A DNA stretch of 64,000 nt, taken from assembly GCF_052113225.1 (NCBI RefSeq), contig NZ_JBFRCT010000006.1, forward strand, positions 310,001 through 374,000, read 5' to 3'. The first letter of the stretch is position 1, and every line of letters starts with the position of its first letter. Shown here piece by piece: positions 43,077-51,727 of the stretch. A program made the translations under genes and the position numbers. The notes under the pieces were generated by a model. It saw nothing but the letters and a program-made list of their open reading frames with translations, was not told the DNA's origin and did not search any database. Source of the DNA: Pristimantibacillus sp052113225. GTDB lineage: Bacteria > Bacillota > Bacilli > Paenibacillales > Paenibacillaceae.

Positions 43077-43430
43077 TTATTCAACAATAAGCTTGGCTGA
43101 CATTTTCGAATGTCCACCACCGCAAGGGATGTTGCAGTTGATTTCATACTCGCCAGCGTCGAGCGTAACGGTTTTTGCTTTATTGTTCGTCAGCTTTAGA
43201 TCTGTTTTGGCAACTTGTACGCCATGCACGCCATCGATTAATTCCAGCTCCAGCGTCTGGCCCTTCTTAATATGATATTCTGGCTGATCGAATTCCCAGC
43301 TGCTTGCTTTAATAACGACGTCTGCCGGAGTTGAGCTTGCTGCTTCTGAATTGCCATTGTTATTGGATCCGCAAGCGGCAATAACGAATACCAGGCACAA
43401 TACAGATGCGAATAGTAACCATTTTTTCAT
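43077..43430 (-). CDS. Lipoprotein with CuA-type cupredoxin domain
   Basis: 117 aa from ATG 43430, nine bases after AAAGGGG. Lipobox VFVIAACGS (Cys 20), then a single cupredoxin domain. The C-terminal CNIPCGGGHSKM is an exact C-x3-C-x3-H-x2-M CuA motif (Cys 99, Cys 103, His 107, Met 110), and His 69 supplies the remaining ligand, as in cytochrome c oxidase subunit II. No oxidase membrane helices or other oxidase genes are present, so a surface copper or electron-transfer lipoprotein is likely. Confidence 0.85.
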   Translation of the reverse strand: MKKWLLFASVLCLVFVIAACGSNNNGNSEAASSTPADVVIKASSWEFDQPEYHIKKGQTLELELIDGVHGVQVAKTDLKLTNNKAKTVTLDAGEYEINCNIPCGGGHSKMSAKLIVE

Positions 43431-43526
43431 CGAGAATACCCCTTTCATTGCCAAATAGCTTTAAATACATTCTTGTACTATTGTAACTTATCCCCATTTG
43501 ATTTGCAGTGACAGCTACGTGACAAA

Positions 43527-43566
43527 AAAACTCCCCTGCCCATCGTTTCCGACTGGGCAAGGGAGC
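43527..43566 (-). terminator. Terminator of the holin-like gene
   Basis: ACTCCCCTGCCCA pairs with TGGGCAAGGGAGCT with one mismatch; on the minus strand it is followed by TTTTTTT. Confidence 0.85.
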
Positions 43567-43588
43567 TCATGAACAACATCTGGATAGG

Positions 43589-43957
43589 TTATTCCCGATT
43601 GCGGTAATCGCTTCTGCCAGCCTCATATGGCGTGCTGACTGGAATAAAGAGGTCGATAATCCCTATGACAAGAGCGGCAAGAATTGCTCCAAGCCAAGTT
43701 ACCTGTACCCCTCCGACGATAAATTGAGCTATCCAGATGACGGCTGCGCTGGCGATAAAGCCAACAATACCGCGTCCAAAAGGTGTGACTTTCTTGCCGA
43801 AGATACCCTCGATGATCCAGCCAAGCGCTGCAATGACCAGCGCAAGCAGGAGCGCACTCCAGAATCCACCGACACTAAACTGTGGAACGATCCAGCCGAC
43901 AACCATAAGAACAATGGCCGCGACGATAAAACGGACTACATGACCAAGAAAACTCAT
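43589..43957 (-). CDS. YvlD-like membrane protein (phage holin superfamily IV)
   Basis: 122 aa with four hydrophobic segments (IVAAIVLMVVGWIVP, FWSALLLALVIAALGWIIEG, IVGFIASAAVIWIAQFIVGG, AILAALVIGIIDLFIP). Relatives in Bacilli are chromosomal YvlD-type proteins tied to envelope stress, in spite of the holin name. No phage genes are around. Confidence 0.8.
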   Translation of the reverse strand: MSFLGHVVRFIVAAIVLMVVGWIVPQFSVGGFWSALLLALVIAALGWIIEGIFGKKVTPFGRGIVGFIASAAVIWIAQFIVGGVQVTWLGAILAALVIGIIDLFIPVSTPYEAGRSDYRNRE

Positions 43958-44116
43958 ATCGTTAGCCTCCTCAAGTTAGGTTAGCCTAAGTATGGTGCGC
44001 TTCTTTTTCCACTTCTATTATGACCATATTTCGGGGAAACATGTATGAAACAAATGGGGATATCGTGCATCCGCAACATTGTTCAGCTATAATAAAAGGG
44101 CGAGAGGAGTGTTCAC

Positions 44117-46489
44117 TTGGACAGCAAAATTTTATCCACTTTGGAATTTCATAAAATAACTAATAAATTGGTACAGCATGCCTCTACTTCGCTTGGGAAA
44201 AGTGAAGCAGAACGCCTTGCTCCCGTCTCCGATTTGGAGGACGTGAAGCTCATGCTGCAAGCAACCGATGAGTCCTTTAAGGCGGACCGGTTGAAAGGCA
44301 ATGCACCGTTTGGCGGCGTTGTAGATATAAGCGCTTCCCTGCACCGGTCGCGGATCGGCGGAACGCTGAACCCTGTTGAGCTGCTTGATATTGCAGCAAC
44401 AGCAAGAGGCGCGCGCCGCGTGAAGAGACATATCGACAACTTGCATGAGGATGATCCGATTCCGCTGCTCTTCCAACTGGCTGATCAATTAGCCGAGCAT
44501 AAACCGCTGGAAGATGCGATCTTCGACTGCATTGATGATCAAGGCGAGGTTATGGACAGCGCAAGCCCGGAGCTTGCTTCCATTCGCAGAGAGCTGCGCA
44601 GCGGGGAATCACGTATACGTGAGAAGCTTGAGTCGATGCTTCGCTCCTCTTCGGTACAAAAAATGCTGCAGGATGCCATCATCACGCTTCGGAATGACCG
44701 ATATGTTATTCCAGTCAAGCAGGAGTACCGTTCCCATTTTGGCGGAATCGTCCATGATCAGTCGGGCTCCGGCGCTACACTCTTTATTGAACCGGAAACA
44801 GTCGTAGCGATGAATAACAAGCTGCGGGAGACGAAGGCGGCTGAACTGCGCGAGATCGAGAAGATTTTGCAAAAGCTGACTGCAAAAGCTGCAGAGCATG
44901 TAGAGGATTTACTCTACAACCAAGAGCTGCTTGGCAAGCTGGATTTCGCTTATGCGAAAGCTCGGCTCGCACATGAGATGAAAGCCACGCTGCCTCGTAT
45001 GAATGACCGGGGCTTCCTTAAGATTAAGCGTGGACGTCATCCTTTAATTGCACCTGAGAAGGTTGTACCGCTTGATGTAGAGCTTGGCAATCAATTTACA
45101 GCCATTATTGTCACTGGACCAAATACAGGCGGTAAAACGGTATCGCTGAAAACAGTTGGACTACTCAGCCTAATGGCGATGTCCGGTTTGTTTGTTCCTG
45201 CTGAGGATGGCAGTCAGCTATGTGTGTTTGACTCGATTTATGCCGATATTGGGGATGAGCAAAGTATCGAGCAAAGCCTAAGTACATTCTCCAGCCATCT
45301 GACCAATATTATTCGCATCCTGAAGTCGATGACGTCGAAAAGCCTCGTACTGCTTGACGAGCTTGGTGCGGGGACAGACCCTGCCGAGGGCTCGGCACTA
45401 GCGATTGCTATTTTGGAGCATATCCATAAGCTGGACAGCCGTATTATCGCGACTACCCACTACAGTGAATTAAAAGCTTATGCCTATAACCGGAAAGGCG
45501 TTATTAACGCCAGCATGGAATTTGATGTTGCTACATTAAGCCCTACTTACCGTCTGCTTGTTGGCGTGCCGGGCCGAAGCAATGCGTTTGCGATTGCAGA
45601 ACGGCTTGGTCTTAGCCGAGACATCATCGATCATGCACGAGGTGAAGTTAGCGAAGAAGACCTGCGTGTGGAGAATATGATCGCTTCACTTGAGGAAGAT
45701 CGTCTTAGTGCTGAGTCTGACCGTAATACAGCGGAGTCTATGCGTAAGGAAATGGAAGCGCAAAGGGCACGCCATGAAGCAGAGCTCGAGCGTTTCGAGG
45801 AGCAGCGGGATAAGATGCTTCAGAAAGCACAAGAGGAAGCACATGAAGCTGTCGCAAAGGCAAGACGAGAAGCCGATCAGATCATTACGGACTTGCGCAA
45901 GCTTGCGCTTGAAGAAGGTGCATCTGTCAAGGAGCATAAGCTTATTGAGGCGAAGCGGAGGCTGGAGGAAGCGGCGCCAGAGCTTACGTCGAAGAAGAAG
46001 CGTCCTGCAGGCAGCGCTATCAAGAAGCCGGCGAAGATTGGAGCAGGAGACGAGGTCATGGTCTACAGTCTCAATCAGAAAGGCACAGTTGTAGAGATCG
46101 GTAGCTCGGACGCTATGGTACAGCTTGGCATTATGAAGATGAAGGTTGCGCTGGATGATCTGGAACTGATCAAGACAGTAGCGCAAGTTAATAAACAGCA
46201 ACAGCCAAAACAAACGGCAAGCCTCAAGCGTACCAAAGACGACAATCTGCGAATGGAGCTTGATCTTCGTGGTGCGAATCTGGAAGAAGCGATTATCGAG
46301 GTTGACCGTTTCCTGGACGAAACGTATTTGGGCGGCCTTGGCCAAGTGTACATTATTCATGGAATCGGGACGGGTGTGCTTCGCGCGGGTATACAGCAAT
46401 ATTTGCGCAGACATAGCCTTGTGAAGAGTTACCGGCTTGGACAATACGGTGAAGGCGGCGCGGGCGTAACAGTGGCGGAGCTGAAATAG
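44117..46489 (+). CDS. mutS2: Endonuclease MutS2
   Basis: 790 aa, TTG start behind GAGAGGAG. MutS-type core and clamp helices, Walker A GPNTGGKTVSLKT near residue 335, Walker B SLVLLDELGAGTDPAEGSA, a long coiled coil from about residue 515, a KOW-like segment and a C-terminal Smr nuclease domain (MELDLRGANLEEAIIEVD, IHGIGTGVLRAGIQ). In Bacillus it acts on collided ribosomes; in other bacteria it suppresses recombination. Synteny with pheT-zapA supports orthology. Confidence 0.97.
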   Translation: MDSKILSTLEFHKITNKLVQHASTSLGKSEAERLAPVSDLEDVKLMLQATDESFKADRLKGNAPFGGVVDISASLHRSRIGGTLNPVELLDIAATARGARRVKRHIDNLHEDDPIPLLFQLADQLAEHKPLEDAIFDCIDDQGEVMDSASPELASIRRELRSGESRIREKLESMLRSSSVQKMLQDAIITLRNDRYVIPVKQEYRSHFGGIVHDQSGSGATLFIEPETVVAMNNKLRETKAAELREIEKILQKLTAKAAEHVEDLLYNQELLGKLDFAYAKARLAHEMKATLPRMNDRGFLKIKRGRHPLIAPEKVVPLDVELGNQFTAIIVTGPNTGGKTVSLKTVGLLSLMAMSGLFVPAEDGSQLCVFDSIYADIGDEQSIEQSLSTFSSHLTNIIRILKSMTSKSLVLLDELGAGTDPAEGSALAIAILEHIHKLDSRIIATTHYSELKAYAYNRKGVINASMEFDVATLSPTYRLLVGVPGRSNAFAIAERLGLSRDIIDHARGEVSEEDLRVENMIASLEEDRLSAESDRNTAESMRKEMEAQRARHEAELERFEEQRDKMLQKAQEEAHEAVAKARREADQIITDLRKLALEEGASVKEHKLIEAKRRLEEAAPELTSKKKRPAGSAIKKPAKIGAGDEVMVYSLNQKGTVVEIGSSDAMVQLGIMKMKVALDDLELIKTVAQVNKQQQPKQTASLKRTKDDNLRMELDLRGANLEEAIIEVDRFLDETYLGGLGQVYIIHGIGTGVLRAGIQQYLRRHSLVKSYRLGQYGEGGAGVTVAELK

Positions 46490-46538
46490 CTTCGCTGCTC
46501 CACTTGCAGGAAGGTAGCAAGCCATAGGAGTGATAAGG

Positions 46539-46961
46539 ATGGGTACGGAAGTCGATCGTTTGCTTAGCAATTCGTATGCGGCATCACTCGTTTATGTATC
46601 GCTGGTCGTGTTGTCGCTTATCGTCTTTTTGTCCGTGTTTGAGCTGGTGACCCGTTATAACTGCTGGAAGGAAATCAAGAACGGCAATATGTCGGTCGCA
46701 ATGGCTACAAGCGGGAAAATATTTGGGATATGTAATATTTTCAGATTTTCAATTGAGGCTAATGTTTCGGTGTATGAGAGTCTGATCTGGGGCTTATTCG
46801 GCTTTATTATTTTACTTGCTGCTTATTTTTTATTTGAATTTCTAACTCCGGTATTTCGTATAGATGACGAAATAGCAAAGGATAACCGGGCTGTAGGATT
46901 AATCGCAATGGTTATTTCTATTTCTTTGTCTTATGTAATTGGAGCAACGGTTATTTTGTAA
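46539..46961 (+). CDS. DUF350-family membrane protein
   Basis: 140 aa from ATG 46539 (ATAGGAG upstream). Four membrane helices in two similar halves: LVYVSLVVLSLIVFLSVFEL then MATSGKIFGICNIFRFSI, and FIILLAAYFLFEFLTPVFR then RAVGLIAMVISISLSYVIG. This duplicated pattern is DUF350. Function unknown. 49 bp after mutS2. Confidence 0.85.
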   Translation: MGTEVDRLLSNSYAASLVYVSLVVLSLIVFLSVFELVTRYNCWKEIKNGNMSVAMATSGKIFGICNIFRFSIEANVSVYESLIWGLFGFIILLAAYFLFEFLTPVFRIDDEIAKDNRAVGLIAMVISISLSYVIGATVIL

Positions 46962-46965
46962 GTGG

Positions 46966-47143
46966 CTCAGCAATTCTTTGGGCTTATGCTTTCGAAGTAA
47001 GAATTGCTTTGCAATTCTTTAAGCTTATGCTTTCGAAGTAAGAATTGCTCTGCAATTCTTTAAGCTTATGCTTTCGAAGTAAGAATTGCTTCGCAATTCT
47101 TTAAGTTTATGCTTTCGAAGTAAGAATTGCTTCGCAATTCTTT
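46966..47143. repeat. Four 41-bp tandem repeats with hairpins
   Basis: Units start at 46982, 47023, 47064 and 47105, exactly 41 bp apart. Each contains GCTTATGCTTTCGAAGTA followed by AAGAATTGCTTCGCAATTCTT, a hairpin with a 9-bp stem. The last hairpin ends five bases before the SD of the 26-aa gene. Another copy of the hairpin core is at 61338-61354. Confidence 0.95.
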
Positions 47144-47157
47144 GTAGGAGGGCAGTC

Positions 47158-47238
47158 ATGAAATACTTATGGGGGATTTTACTCGCGATTGCTATTATAT
47201 TTTTTGGTCTTGGTGTTATCTATATGATGAATAATTAA
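47158..47238 (+). CDS. Small membrane peptide (26 aa)
   Basis: TAGGAGGG lies six bases before ATG 47158; the frame has 26 codons, with a single hydrophobic helix (WGILLAIAIIFFGLGVIYM) and the tail MNN. Size and layout fit a small integral membrane protein. A type I toxin is conceivable, but no antisense RNA promoter is apparent. 20 bp before the zinc-ribbon gene. Confidence 0.6.
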   Translation: MKYLWGILLAIAIIFFGLGVIYMMNN

Positions 47239-47258
47239 GCTTTGGAGGTTATTAAGGA

Positions 47259-47774
47259 ATGGAAGAGCAAAACATTTGTCCGTGGTGTTATACAGAAATC
47301 GTATGGGATGAGGAAATTGGGCCGGAGAAACACTGCCCACACTGCGAGAACGAGCTTAGCGGCTACCGCACGATGCAATTTGGAATTGATCGTCCAGATG
47401 ACGACAATGATGAAAGCTGGGAAGACGAGGAAGAGGTACAGGAGCAAGCAGATTCCGAGGAAACAGATGATAATTCAAATGGGGGCTACCGTCAGGTGAA
47501 TCTCTCGTGGCTTGCTGCGGAAGAGACGATTCGTCAAATTACGGACAGCCAGGACGAAGCACCGGAATGTCCGACATGCCGCGAGTATATGCTGGAGGCT
47601 GGAAAGCAAAGCATTTCGTTGCAGCCGACTGTTCACACCGTGACAGGAAGAGCTGTTATTCAATCGCCGGTTGAGACCGTAACCTATATTTGTCCGTCTT
47701 GCTTCCAAGTATCGACGATTCTAAGCCAGGAAGCCCGCGATCAGATGCTGGCTTTACTTGCGCCTAAGGAATAA
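47259..47774 (+). CDS. Zinc-ribbon protein of unknown function
   Basis: 171 aa. Two Cys-pair zinc ribbons: an N-terminal one with ICPWCYTEI and KHCPHCENEL, and a second with ECPTCREYM and YICPSCFQVS, separated by an acidic linker (ESWEDEEEVQEQADSEETDD). It looks like a nucleic-acid or protein adaptor. No specific family assigned. Confidence 0.75.
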   Translation: MEEQNICPWCYTEIVWDEEIGPEKHCPHCENELSGYRTMQFGIDRPDDDNDESWEDEEEVQEQADSEETDDNSNGGYRQVNLSWLAAEETIRQITDSQDEAPECPTCREYMLEAGKQSISLQPTVHTVTGRAVIQSPVETVTYICPSCFQVSTILSQEARDQMLALLAPKE

Positions 47775-47932
47775 TTAGCTTGAGCTGGTAAAGAGAGGAC
47801 GGCATGACCCCTGCTCTTTTGGGAATTCTAACAGTGGATAACCATTGTTAGGTGATCCTTACGAACAAAGAATGACCACAAGCAGCTTTGATGAGGCTTA
47901 TCGTGTGGCAATTCTTTTTAGGAGGAATCGGA

Positions 47933-49216
47933 TTGAAGCAGAGTCATCATGGCGTTAAGACCGGCGGACGTCTAAGCGGCGCAGGCCGAAGCGTCACAAG
48001 TTCACGCCAAGGCGGAGCGCTGGGATCACAGGCGATCTTGCTGCTTGCTGTTCAAGGCTTGTTCGGCATCGCAAGTGCGCTGTCCGGGACGTTCATACCG
48101 ATCTATCTCTGGAAAGCAAGCCAGTCTTTTATGCTGATCGGTTGGTATACACTTGGCCAATATGTGACAAGTGGTATTGTCTTCTGGCTGGCAGGCAAAT
48201 GGGTGAAGGAACATCATAAGATGTACAGCCTCCGTCTTGGCATTGTGCTGTCGGGGGCGTTTTACTTTACAGTACTCCTTTTAGGTCAGCAGGCAAAAGT
48301 CTACAGTATTCCGCTTGGCATGTTAAGCGGTATGGCTCTTGGCTTCTATTGGATGGCTTATAATGTTGTTTATTTTGAAATTACGGAGCCGGATAATAGG
48401 GACCGTTTCAACGGAATTGCCGGTATACTTGGCGCCTTGTCCGGTATTATCGCCCCATGGGTGTCTGGATACTTAATTACGTCGCTTCAAGGTGAGAGCG
48501 GCTATAAGCTTATTTTCACCATATCGCTTGTCATCTTCGGATTAAGCATGGTTGGAAGCTTCTGGCTTACCAATCGAGGAGTCCAAGGCGAGAAGTACAA
48601 ATGGTTACTCGGTATTGATCAATTGAAAGAGAAGGGTAATCCATGGCGGAGAATGTTCGGAGCTATAGTGACGCAGGGTGTCCGCGAAGGCGTATTTATG
48701 TTCCTTATCGGGCTGGTCATCTACATTGCGACTAAAAATGAAGGCAAGCTGGGTAATTTCTCGCTTATTACCTCTCTTGTTGCGTTGATCAGCTTTTGGT
48801 TTGTAGGAAAACGCCTCAAAGCAAGCAATCGGAAAATCGCGATGCTGATTGGAACGATTATGATCGGGTTGATCGTTCTTCCTTTGTTCATTAAAGTGAA
48901 CTATAGCACTCTGCTTATTTTTGGTATTGGCACCTCGTTGTTTATACCACTGTACATTATCCCGATGACATCGCGGGTCTTCGACCTAATCGGCGATTCT
49001 GAGGAAAGCGCTAAGAACCGTGAGGAGCTGATCGTCCTCCGTGAAGCCGGTCTAATTATCGGCCGTGTCATCGGCCTAGCTGCTTATCTGATCGTCTTAT
49101 CCCAGACGCAGACACCAGCGGCAATCGTTACCCTTATGTTCTGTGTTGGTATCGTCCCCATCGCCGGATGGTTCTTCATCCGGCCCTTCCTATCTGCCAA
49201 CAATAAATTTCGTTAA
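47933..49216 (+). CDS. MFS transporter
   Basis: 427 aa from TTG 47933, seven bases after AGGAGG; the frame is open upstream to 47888 but without an SD. About 12 membrane segments; FIPIYLWKASQSFMLIGWYT, DRFNGIAGILGALSGIIAPW and NREELIVLREAGLIIGRVIG are notable. The last resembles MFS proteins of Bacilli of unknown substrate. Confidence 0.8.
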   Translation: MKQSHHGVKTGGRLSGAGRSVTSSRQGGALGSQAILLLAVQGLFGIASALSGTFIPIYLWKASQSFMLIGWYTLGQYVTSGIVFWLAGKWVKEHHKMYSLRLGIVLSGAFYFTVLLLGQQAKVYSIPLGMLSGMALGFYWMAYNVVYFEITEPDNRDRFNGIAGILGALSGIIAPWVSGYLITSLQGESGYKLIFTISLVIFGLSMVGSFWLTNRGVQGEKYKWLLGIDQLKEKGNPWRRMFGAIVTQGVREGVFMFLIGLVIYIATKNEGKLGNFSLITSLVALISFWFVGKRLKASNRKIAMLIGTIMIGLIVLPLFIKVNYSTLLIFGIGTSLFIPLYIIPMTSRVFDLIGDSEESAKNREELIVLREAGLIIGRVIGLAAYLIVLSQTQTPAAIVTLMFCVGIVPIAGWFFIRPFLSANNKFR

Positions 49217-49234
49217 TAATTTTTGAACTGTAAT

Positions 49235-49390
49235 CAAATCGTAGCGTGCGAAACGAAACTATTAGGAATGAGAAGTGCAACGTTCGCCTTTGTCCCGAAT
49301 TTCAACCGCTAAAGCGGTTTACAAATGAAGAAATTCGGGACAACAGCGATCGAATCCTAATAGTTTCGTGAAGCGCAGCCTCACGATTTG
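49235..49390. repeat. Nested palindromic element, copy A
   Basis: From outside in: CAAATCGT / ACGATTTG (49235-49242, 49383-49390); CGAAACTATTAGGA / TCCTAATAGTTTCG (49254-49267, 49355-49368); TCGCCTTTGT / ACAACAGCGA with a two-position mismatch; GTCCCGAATTTC / GAAATTCGGGAC (49292-49303, 49330-49341); and a tip AACCGCTAAAGCGGTT (49304-49319). The whole spacer between the MFS gene and cysK folds into one long hairpin. Confidence 0.85.
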
Positions 49391-49406
49391 AACTAAAGGA
49401 GAACTT

Positions 49407-50324
49407 ATGCCACGAATAGTGCAAACCATCATTGACCTCATCGGCGATACGCCAGTCATTAAGCTCAATCGGCTTGTAGAAGCCGGAAGCGCAGACGTAT
49501 TCGTAAAGCTTGAGCGGTTTAATCCTAGCGGCAGCGTAAAGGATCGCGCTGCATCAGCACTTATCCAAGCAGCTGAACAAGGCGGACAGATTAAGCCAGG
49601 CAGCACCATCATCGAGCCGACCAGCGGTAATACCGGCATCGGGCTCGCGATGAACGCAGCTGCCAAGGGCTATAAATTGATTCTTATCATGCCTGACAAT
49701 ATGTCGGCAGAACGAATCAAGCTGCTTCAGGCTTATGGGGCAGACGTTGTATTAACGCCTGCTGCCGAGAGAATGCCTGGTGCAATCCGTAAAGCATTAG
49801 AGCTGCAAGCTCAAATTCCGGGCAGCTTTATCCCGAATCAATTCGAGAATCATGCTAACCCGGATATCCATCGTACGACTACGGCAGTAGAGATTTTACG
49901 GCAAACCGAAGAAAAGCTTGATGCCTTTATTGCTACGGCAGGAACTGGGGGCACTGTTACAGGTACGGGCGAGACGCTTAAAGCAGCTCTTCCGAATCTA
50001 CATATCGCGGTTGTTGAGCCTGCCGGTTCACCTGTCTTGTCTGGTGGTAAGCCGGGGCCGCATAAACTGGTTGGAACAAGTCCTGGATTTGTGCCAACGA
50101 TTCTGAATACGAATGTGTATGATGAAATTATTCAAGTAACCGACGAGGATGCGCTTCAAACCATGCGAAGCCTGGCTCGTCTGGAAGGACTATTACTTGG
50201 ACCGTCATCCGGTGCCTCCGTATGGGCGGCCATGCAGGTTGCGAAGAGACTTGGTCCGGGCAAACGAGTATTGTGTATTGCTCCCGATACAGGTGAACGT
50301 TATTTGAGTATGGATATATTCTAA
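49407..50324 (+). CDS. cysK: Cysteine synthase A (O-acetylserine sulfhydrylase)
   Basis: 305 aa. PLP Lys in NPSGSVKDRAASALI, substrate loop EPTSGNTGIGLAMNAA, phosphate loop TAGTGGTVTGTGE and the C-terminal Ser in LLLGPSSGASVWAA. Makes L-cysteine from O-acetyl-L-serine and sulfide. SD AAAGGAG. No T-box or S-box is visible upstream; the spacer is filled by a palindromic element. Confidence 0.93.
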   Translation: MPRIVQTIIDLIGDTPVIKLNRLVEAGSADVFVKLERFNPSGSVKDRAASALIQAAEQGGQIKPGSTIIEPTSGNTGIGLAMNAAAKGYKLILIMPDNMSAERIKLLQAYGADVVLTPAAERMPGAIRKALELQAQIPGSFIPNQFENHANPDIHRTTTAVEILRQTEEKLDAFIATAGTGGTVTGTGETLKAALPNLHIAVVEPAGSPVLSGGKPGPHKLVGTSPGFVPTILNTNVYDEIIQVTDEDALQTMRSLARLEGLLLGPSSGASVWAAMQVAKRLGPGKRVLCIAPDTGERYLSMDIF

Positions 50325-50335
50325 TAAGAAGCGAG

Positions 50336-50376
50336 GCCCTTAAAGCTTATTTCCAAGCTTTAAGGGCTTCTTTTAT
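50336..50376. terminator. Bidirectional terminator cysK / cotH
   Basis: GCCCTTAAAGCTT (50336-50348), loop ATTTCC, AAGCTTTAAGGGC (50355-50367), perfect, with T-rich sequence on the plus side. Confidence 0.9.
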
Positions 50377-51411
50377 AAGGCCTCGCCGTTCGCGTACATA
50401 ATCAAGAATAAAGGAAGGCTCATCGAGATACGTATCAAAGCTGCTTTTCCTCGTGAAGTCATCCCGGATTGCAGGTGTAATCTCTTTGTACATCCGGTTA
50501 ATGATGGGATCGATTCGTTCGACTGTAAAGGCTGTTCGTAATAAGTTTAGCAGAATTGCACGATATTTCTGCCGGCAGGAGGCAAAGGTAAACAGCTTGC
50601 CGGTTAATTGATTGTAGCCCTGTAAACGTACCAAATCACTGCCGCAAGGTTTTCCGTAGCAATTCCTTCCCCAGGTCCCTTCATAATCCCAAGGAATAAT
50701 ACGGTATTTGCGGCTATTCTTATGTTCGTATAAGGCGTAGTTCTGATCGAATCCATCATAGTTGCCGGTGAGAACTGCTCCTGCCAGCCACAATAAATAC
50801 TGGTTGATATCCAGCCGTTTGGCGGTGTATACGTTTAGTTGTTTGCTTGTCATGGTATTAATATTGCGGATGAATCGGACCAGACGATATTTGGTATTTG
50901 TCTCTCCCTTAACGATTTCATATCCATCAAATAAGGAGTTCTTCTTTTGATTGGAGTTCTGATCAATAAGGCTGAAATCCGCACTGTCATTGACGGCATA
51001 AATAATGGAGTTATAGCCTATTCCTCTCTTTTTGAAAAATCGCTGATCAACCGCCTCGATTTCTAAGTATACCCCTTGCGGATAACCGTTAATTTCGACG
51101 GATATATGCGTTGTTTCCGGAGAGGGCACGCCAATGGTATTAAAGAATGTAAAAGATAACGCATTACGGATCATGGAAGGATCATCAAACTCTGCATTCC
51201 AGTGCAGTGTTTTTCCTCCATCTAATCTGACCTCGAAGGATTTCTTGTTGTAATTACGCGTATGACCGCCTCGAATGCCGAATGTCGCTGTATAAAGTTT
51301 CCCATCTAATTCGATATGAATCGGCTTGAAGGATTTACTCCAAGGGTTATTTTTTAGCTCCTTTAGATCATCCTCGTCAATCTCGATTTTGCGAATAGGC
51401 AGCGTTGCCAC
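50347..51411 (-). CDS. cotH: CotH-family protein kinase of the spore coat
   Basis: About 354 aa. Kinase-fold hallmarks of CotH: GIRGGHTRNYNKKSFEVRL, GVPSPETTHISVEINGYPQG, GNYDGFDQNYALYEH and RIIPWDYEGTWGRN (metal-binding Asp). CotH phosphorylates coat proteins such as CotB and CotG in Bacillus. AGGGG at about 51421 is eight bases before GTG 51411; the frame's other GTG at 51420 touches the SD and is less likely. Confidence 0.9.
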   Translation of the reverse strand: MATLPIRKIEIDEDDLKELKNNPWSKSFKPIHIELDGKLYTATFGIRGGHTRNYNKKSFEVRLDGGKTLHWNAEFDDPSMIRNALSFTFFNTIGVPSPETTHISVEINGYPQGVYLEIEAVDQRFFKKRGIGYNSIIYAVNDSADFSLIDQNSNQKKNSLFDGYEIVKGETNTKYRLVRFIRNINTMTSKQLNVYTAKRLDINQYLLWLAGAVLTGNYDGFDQNYALYEHKNSRKYRIIPWDYEGTWGRNCYGKPCGSDLVRLQGYNQLTGKLFTFASCRQKYRAILLNLLRTAFTVERIDPIINRMYKEITPAIRDDFTRKSSFDTYLDEPSFILDYVRERRGLIKEALKAWK

Positions 51412-51727
51412 GGGCTTCACCCCTTAGACCGAAGTCAAAGCCTATCGTGGCTGATAGGCTTTTGTGCTTATTTACCCTATTCGGGTATCGGGGCAAGTGA
51501 CACCATTTACGTCATTATTTTGCTTATTTCTCCCTTTTGTCCAGATAAATGGTTACTAATCTAGTACCTCTCATATACGGGTTACATATAAATATATTAC
51601 AAACCGTCACCAATGGTAGATGACTAGAAAGCAAACAACAGCAAGATCAGCCTATTAGTGGCAAAAGGTCAATTGGATGGTACGGTTGTAAATCTATTAA
51701 TGCGAGAATCATCGGAGGGATTTACAC
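51412..51727. other. Spacer between cotH and the coat-like gene
   Basis: Contains a perfect hairpin AAAGCCTATC / GATAGGCTTT (51437-51446, 51453-51462) just upstream of the cotH ribosome site, which could sit in its mRNA leader. Sporulation sigma-K or sigma-E boxes could not be assigned with confidence. No gene seen. Confidence 0.5.

Noticed and set aside
43589..43957. Holin-like gene as evidence of a prophage.
   Set aside because: YvlD-type proteins are normal chromosomal genes in Bacilli; no integrase, capsid or lysis partner is present.
45686..46570. 294-codon minus-strand open frame opposite the 3' half of mutS2.
   Set aside because: Antisense to the coiled-coil and Smr coding region; composition shadow with no start signal.
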